Origin: SVQP01 sp045587385
Lineage (GTDB): Bacteria > Bacillota > Clostridia > Oscillospirales > CAG-272
DNA: 43,759 nt
Direction: 5' to 3'
Assembly: GCA_045587385.1 (NCBI GenBank)
Contig: JAZNCE010000132.1
Coordinates: 1 to 43,759, forward strand
The translations under genes and the position numbers were made by a program. Of the stretch, positions 40,923-43,759 are shown one piece after another. Positions within the stretch are counted from its first letter, which is position 1. Every line of letters begins with the position of its first letter. The notes beneath the pieces are model-generated. The model saw nothing but the letters and a program-made list of their open reading frames with translations, was not told where the DNA came from and made no database searches.

Positions 40923-42155
40923 TTATTCAGAATAAGGCACAAGATATATTGCGCCGATCACCATAAACGTGCCGGGCAAGGTATCATAGGTTACGTACGC
41001 AGCGCCGTTATAATCAACGCCCGTCAGATCGATCTCGATGGGCATTACCTGCCAGCCTTGCGGCGTATAGACGGTAGAGGCAACGATCGTGGATTCCTCG
41101 GGGGAGTTGACCATGTTGACTTCGGTGCTCGTGATCATGATGCGGTTGTTTGGATTTGCATTGTAGTTCTCTATTGTGACTTGGCTACAGTCCATGCCGT
41201 AATAGACGATCATGCTTTCATACTTTGAAAGATCGACCTCTCCAATGCCTACAGAGCCCTGATGCAGCAGAGCGCCCTGCTCAATGCCGCTTGCAATCAG
41301 CATCGGGCCGAGTGAAGGATCGGCTGCCTCAACGACGTGCGTTACGTGACCGGTAATGGCCCATGTATCCTTTGAAATCTCCACGGCATTATTCGGATAA
41401 GCGGGCTTTTCAAGTTCAAATGACAACAAGACTTCTTGGTTGCCAAATTCGTCACGGGCAAAGAGTTGAATTTTGTGAGCGCCCGGCAGTGCATCAACAG
41501 GGATCATAACACCGATTCTGGAAGCGGAGTGAGCACCTATGGAAAGCGCAGCGTCAATGATAGGCTGTTCCGCTTCAATCATAAATGCATCGTCAAATAC
41601 CGGCTCGGTATAGTCGATCTGATATCCTATTTCAATCTGCTCTGAGACAAAGGCTACCCAGCCCCAAATACGTACGTATTCGGTATAGAAATCTTCGATC
41701 ACGGCGCGGCAATCCCAGCTTGCCGATTGACCTGGCGTGAAGAATTGTTGCACCTGTGTGTCGCCTATCCAAGCGTCACACTCGTCAAACGAGAAGAACA
41801 GGATGGGATCGGGAATGGCGTCCACGATGGGAGGCTCGGTCGTTTGGATTTCTTCTGTGGGGAATCCGATGGCGTCATCGTAGGTAACGTCCTCGGTAGG
41901 CATTTCGGTATAAATATCACCGGTAAAGTCCTCTGCCCAATTGGTATCGATCGCAGTTTCGATTTCGATATCGGGGAGGATATCCTCGATGATCACGTCG
42001 TCGTAGATCTGCCCGAGCGTTTCCTCACCCTCTATGTTGTTTCCTGCCATCAGCTCTCCGACAAGACCGCCGAATTCCATGTCACATGCCGCTAAGGGCA
42101 GGCAAAGTGTCAATACAAATACAAAGCAAAGTGCGCGTAAGATGTGCTTTTTCAT
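40923..42155 (-). CDS. Surface lipoprotein with module B, paralogue 1
   Basis: A 410-residue lipoprotein. The signal peptide ends at lipobox LAAC (Cys24). An acidic region (25-125, ETLGQIYDDVIIEDILPDIE...) is nearly identical to that of the next gene. Module B (about 134-250) starts FFTPGQSASWD and contains VRIWGWVAF, IGYQIDY, AALSIGAHSASRIGVMIPVDALPG. The C-terminal third (about 252-410, IEIDLTG, YVTYDTLPGTFMVIGAIYLV) is a different beta-rich domain that does not match the neighbour's. No catalytic motif is seen; a ligand- or glycan-binding role is inferred. The ATG at 42155 is set by AAAGGAGAT. It converges on the phosphoesterase gene, with the palindromic element between. Confidence 0.8.
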   Translation of the reverse strand: MKKHILRALCFVFVLTLCLPLAACDMEFGGLVGELMAGNNIEGEETLGQIYDDVIIEDILPDIEIETAIDTNWAEDFTGDIYTEMPTEDVTYDDAIGFPTEEIQTTEPPIVDAIPDPILFFSFDECDAWIGDTQVQQFFTPGQSASWDCRAVIEDFYTEYVRIWGWVAFVSEQIEIGYQIDYTEPVFDDAFMIEAEQPIIDAALSIGAHSASRIGVMIPVDALPGAHKIQLFARDEFGNQEVLLSFELEKPAYPNNAVEISKDTWAITGHVTHVVEAADPSLGPMLIASGIEQGALLHQGSVGIGEVDLSKYESMIVYYGMDCSQVTIENYNANPNNRIMITSTEVNMVNSPEESTIVASTVYTPQGWQVMPIEIDLTGVDYNGAAYVTYDTLPGTFMVIGAIYLVPYSE

Positions 42156-42190
42156 GGTAAGATCTCCTTTCCGTGTAATTTTGCAACTAC

Positions 42191-42219
42191 ATGACAGCAT
42201 ATGCAAAAGAATTTGTCAG
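42191..42219 (-). promoter_or_regulatory. Weak or decayed promoter of lipoprotein paralogue 1
   Basis: On the minus strand CTGACA (42219-42214) and TGTCAT (42196-42191) are 17 bases apart. The layout matches the consensus promoter of paralogue 2 at 43559-43587, but the -10 has decayed. Confidence 0.45.
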
Positions 42220-42257
42220 GTTTTGGGATTTTATCTGCTTTTTGTGTGTGCTCGGAA

Positions 42258-43523
42258 TTATCCGAGCTTGTTTTTTGCCTGGAATGCAATAACGTCCTCC
42301 ATGGAGTCAAAGCCTGCTACGTAGGCAAGGTCTACGGATTGTCCATCCGTACTTGGATTGGTGAAGGTGTCATAACGCAGATAAGCAAGATCAAAGTTTG
42401 CGTTGATCGCTTCTACTTTGGAGAGATCCAGCACGTACGTATGCCATGCACCGTCGCCTACGTAATCGAATTTGTGCTGGTCTCCCTGTCCCGTAGGACC
42501 GCCCTGCGAGCCGAGGAACAGCTCACCGGAGGCGTTCGCCTCATTGGTACGGTAGGCAATGACGATGAAGCGTATGTTGGAGTAGATGTTATCTGCAGAC
42601 ATGACGGGTATGAAGAAAGGATCGCTCGCATTCAGCGTTTTCATGGTGACGAAGGAGCCGTCCTCTCCCATATAGGTATGCAGGTCGTTCGCAAACTGTG
42701 CCGCGCTTTTAAGCAGGGCGTTGGCATCCAGCAAAAATTGCGGCGCGTACGGATCAACTGCTTTTTCAAGCTGGAACGTGCCAATGATTTCCAAGTAACC
42801 GTTCTCGTCTTTTGCGACGATTTCAAGAACGTGTTTGCCCGAGAGCTGTCTGACGGGGATCAGGATCTCGATTCTGGATGCAGATTGCGCACCCATGGAC
42901 AGCGCTGCGTCAATGACGGCTTGCTCAGTGTCGGTGAAGAAGGCGTTGTTAAATTCGTAGGTGTCGTAGTCGATGCAATAACCGATCTCACCGATCTGTG
43001 CAGCACTAAAGGCTACCCAGCCTCGTACGCGTACGTAATCTACGTTGTGGTCTTCAATGATAGCAATTCCATCCCAGCTTGCATGCTGACCGGGCGTGAA
43101 GAATTGTTGCACCCGTGTGTCGCCTATCCAAGCGTCACACTCGTCAAACGAGAAGAACAGGATGGGATCGGGAATGGCGTCCACGATGGGAGGCTCGGTT
43201 GTTTGGATTCCTTCTGTGGGGAATCCGATGACGTCATCGTAGGTAACGTCCTCGGTAGGCATTTCGGTATAAATATCATCGGTAAAGTCCTCAGCCCAAT
43301 TGGTATCGATCGCAGTATCGATTTCAATATCGGGGAGAATATCCTCGATGATCACGTCGTCGTAGATCTGCCCGAGCGTTTCCTCACCCTCTATGTTGTT
43401 TCCGGCCATCAGCTCTCCGACAAGACCACCGAATTGCATATTGCTAAGGTCGCATGCCGCCATGGGCAGGCAAAGTGTTAATACAAATACTAAGCAAAAC
43501 GCGCGTAAGAAGATTTTTCGCAT
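42258..43523 (-). CDS. Surface lipoprotein with modules B and A, paralogue 2
   Basis: A 421-residue lipoprotein, tandem paralogue of the downstream gene. The signal peptide ends at lipobox MAAC (Cys24). The acidic region (30-130) is almost identical at the DNA level to that of paralogue 1. Module B (about 138-253) starts FFTPGQHASWD and contains VRVRGWVAF and ALSMGAQSASRIEILIPVRQLSG, now clearly diverged. The C-terminus (about 262-421) is module A (FIVIAYRTN, GGPTGQGDQ, WHTYVLDLSK, YLRYDTFTN), matching residues 120-245 of the 966-residue lipoprotein instead of its neighbour. GAAAGGAGAT precedes the ATG. A CTCGGA/TCCGAG stem at the stop codon may slow readthrough to paralogue 1, 103 bases downstream. 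Confidence 0.82.
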   Translation of the reverse strand: MRKIFLRAFCLVFVLTLCLPMAACDLSNMQFGGLVGELMAGNNIEGEETLGQIYDDVIIEDILPDIEIDTAIDTNWAEDFTDDIYTEMPTEDVTYDDVIGFPTEGIQTTEPPIVDAIPDPILFFSFDECDAWIGDTRVQQFFTPGQHASWDGIAIIEDHNVDYVRVRGWVAFSAAQIGEIGYCIDYDTYEFNNAFFTDTEQAVIDAALSMGAQSASRIEILIPVRQLSGKHVLEIVAKDENGYLEIIGTFQLEKAVDPYAPQFLLDANALLKSAAQFANDLHTYMGEDGSFVTMKTLNASDPFFIPVMSADNIYSNIRFIVIAYRTNEANASGELFLGSQGGPTGQGDQHKFDYVGDGAWHTYVLDLSKVEAINANFDLAYLRYDTFTNPSTDGQSVDLAYVAGFDSMEDVIAFQAKNKLG

Positions 43524-43558
43524 AATGTGATCTCCTTTCTGAGTTGTCTTACATCTTC

Positions 43559-43587
43559 ATTATAGCATATAGTGGTATATTTGTCAA
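43559..43587 (-). promoter_or_regulatory. Consensus promoter of lipoprotein paralogue 2
   Basis: On the minus strand TTGACA (43587-43582) and TATAAT (43564-43559) are perfect and 17 bases apart. Confidence 0.9.
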
Positions 43588-43649
43588 TATTATCTCTTGT
43601 AAGCAAAAAAGCAAGCTCATGGGGCTGCGGAAATAGCGGTAAAATTGAA

Positions 43650-43677
43650 CAAAGGGCTGCTTGGTAAGGCAGCCCTG
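43650..43677 (-). terminator. Possible terminator of a gene beyond the right edge
   Basis: AGGGCTGC and GCAGCCCT form a stem around 43652-43675. On the minus strand it is followed by TTTGTTC, a modest T run, so it may end a minus-strand gene located to the right. Confidence 0.5.
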
Positions 43678-43705
43678 AATGCTTTCAAATAGTAATTGCC
43701 TCAGG

Positions 43706-43731
43706 CGCGGGCGATCACTGATCGCCCCTAC
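43706..43731. repeat. REP-like palindrome, CGATCA core (right window edge)
   Basis: CGCGGGCGATCACTGATCG followed by CCCCTAC. The flank CAACTGAGTATGTTGGAGTTTT resembles the flank of the 23853 copy (CAACTGATTGTGTTATGATTTT). A facing partner may lie just outside the window. Confidence 0.8.
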
Positions 43732-43759
43732 AACTGAGTATGTTGGAGTTTTAGAATAC

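Noticed and set aside
40824..41228. A plus-strand frame of 134 codons across the palindromic element
   Set aside because: It runs antisense through the lipoprotein gene and the element, without a ribosome site or a recognisable protein.

Overview
This window looks like a chromosomal segment of a Clostridia-type Firmicute (Bacillota), probably a gut- or rumen-associated lineage. The evidence is the AddAB helicase-nuclease instead of RecBCD, a Gram-positive LexA (Cheo) box pair in front of dinB, a threonine T-box in front of thrS, an AlaR/AlaT-like pair, strong AGGAGG-type ribosome binding sites, and several lipoproteins with long Glu/Thr/Pro linkers. Species cannot be fixed from sequence reading alone. 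No tRNA, rRNA, CRISPR array, phage gene or transposase gene was seen.

Layout. 1-250 is a structured non-coding stretch. 297-4401 (minus) is one operon: PHP phosphoesterase, a MutS-like ATPase without mismatch-recognition domains, an Lrp-type regulator and an alanine-type aminotransferase. A divergent gene of unknown function lies at 4562-5425. 5562-13148 (minus) is a queG-addB-addA operon with an ATGA overlap. 13280-15550 is an AT-rich accessory islet: a GNAT acetyltransferase and a three-gene operon of unknown small proteins, bracketed by palindromic repeats. 15689-17901 is a two-component system facing an SH3-type lipoprotein (17949-18761, minus). 19129-20373 is SOS-controlled dinB. 20657-23792 is a phosphoribosyltransferase-aspS-glycerophosphodiesterase operon. 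24038-25705 holds a small membrane protein and a UroD-family gene, the latter lying between two long direct repeats. 26062-29990 is polA plus an ion permease. 30417-33317 is a large, apparently highly expressed, modular lipoprotein. 33384-36034 (minus) is eno and glyA. 36269-40508 is a methylglyoxal-synthase-like gene, a threonine T-box, thrS and a calcineurin-type phosphoesterase lipoprotein. 40520-40909 is a remarkable palindrome-rich element. 40923-43523 (minus) is a tandem pair of lipoprotein paralogues.

How it fits together. Much of the window is housekeeping: DNA repair and replication (AddAB, Pol IV, Pol I, MutS-like), translation (AspRS, ThrRS), central metabolism (enolase, SHMT) and alanine/queuosine metabolism. 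Accessory character sits in the surface lipoproteins and in the repeats between genes. Two lipoprotein modules, called here A (beta-sandwich-like) and B (starting FTPGQ.ASWD), recur in the 966-residue protein and in the tandem pair, in shuffled order. The intergenic repeats form at least four classes: two REP-like families with the same ends but different palindromic cores, a direct repeat around the UroD gene, and the 390-bp element at 40520-40909.

Most interesting points: the 390-bp element built from AATATCACT words alternating with tiny triloop hairpins; the methylglyoxal-synthase-fold protein that has lost its catalytic and phosphate-binding residues and sits directly upstream of a threonine T-box; the recombining A/B-module lipoproteins; and the paired REP families. 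Comparisons with known proteins are from memory and no database search was run.
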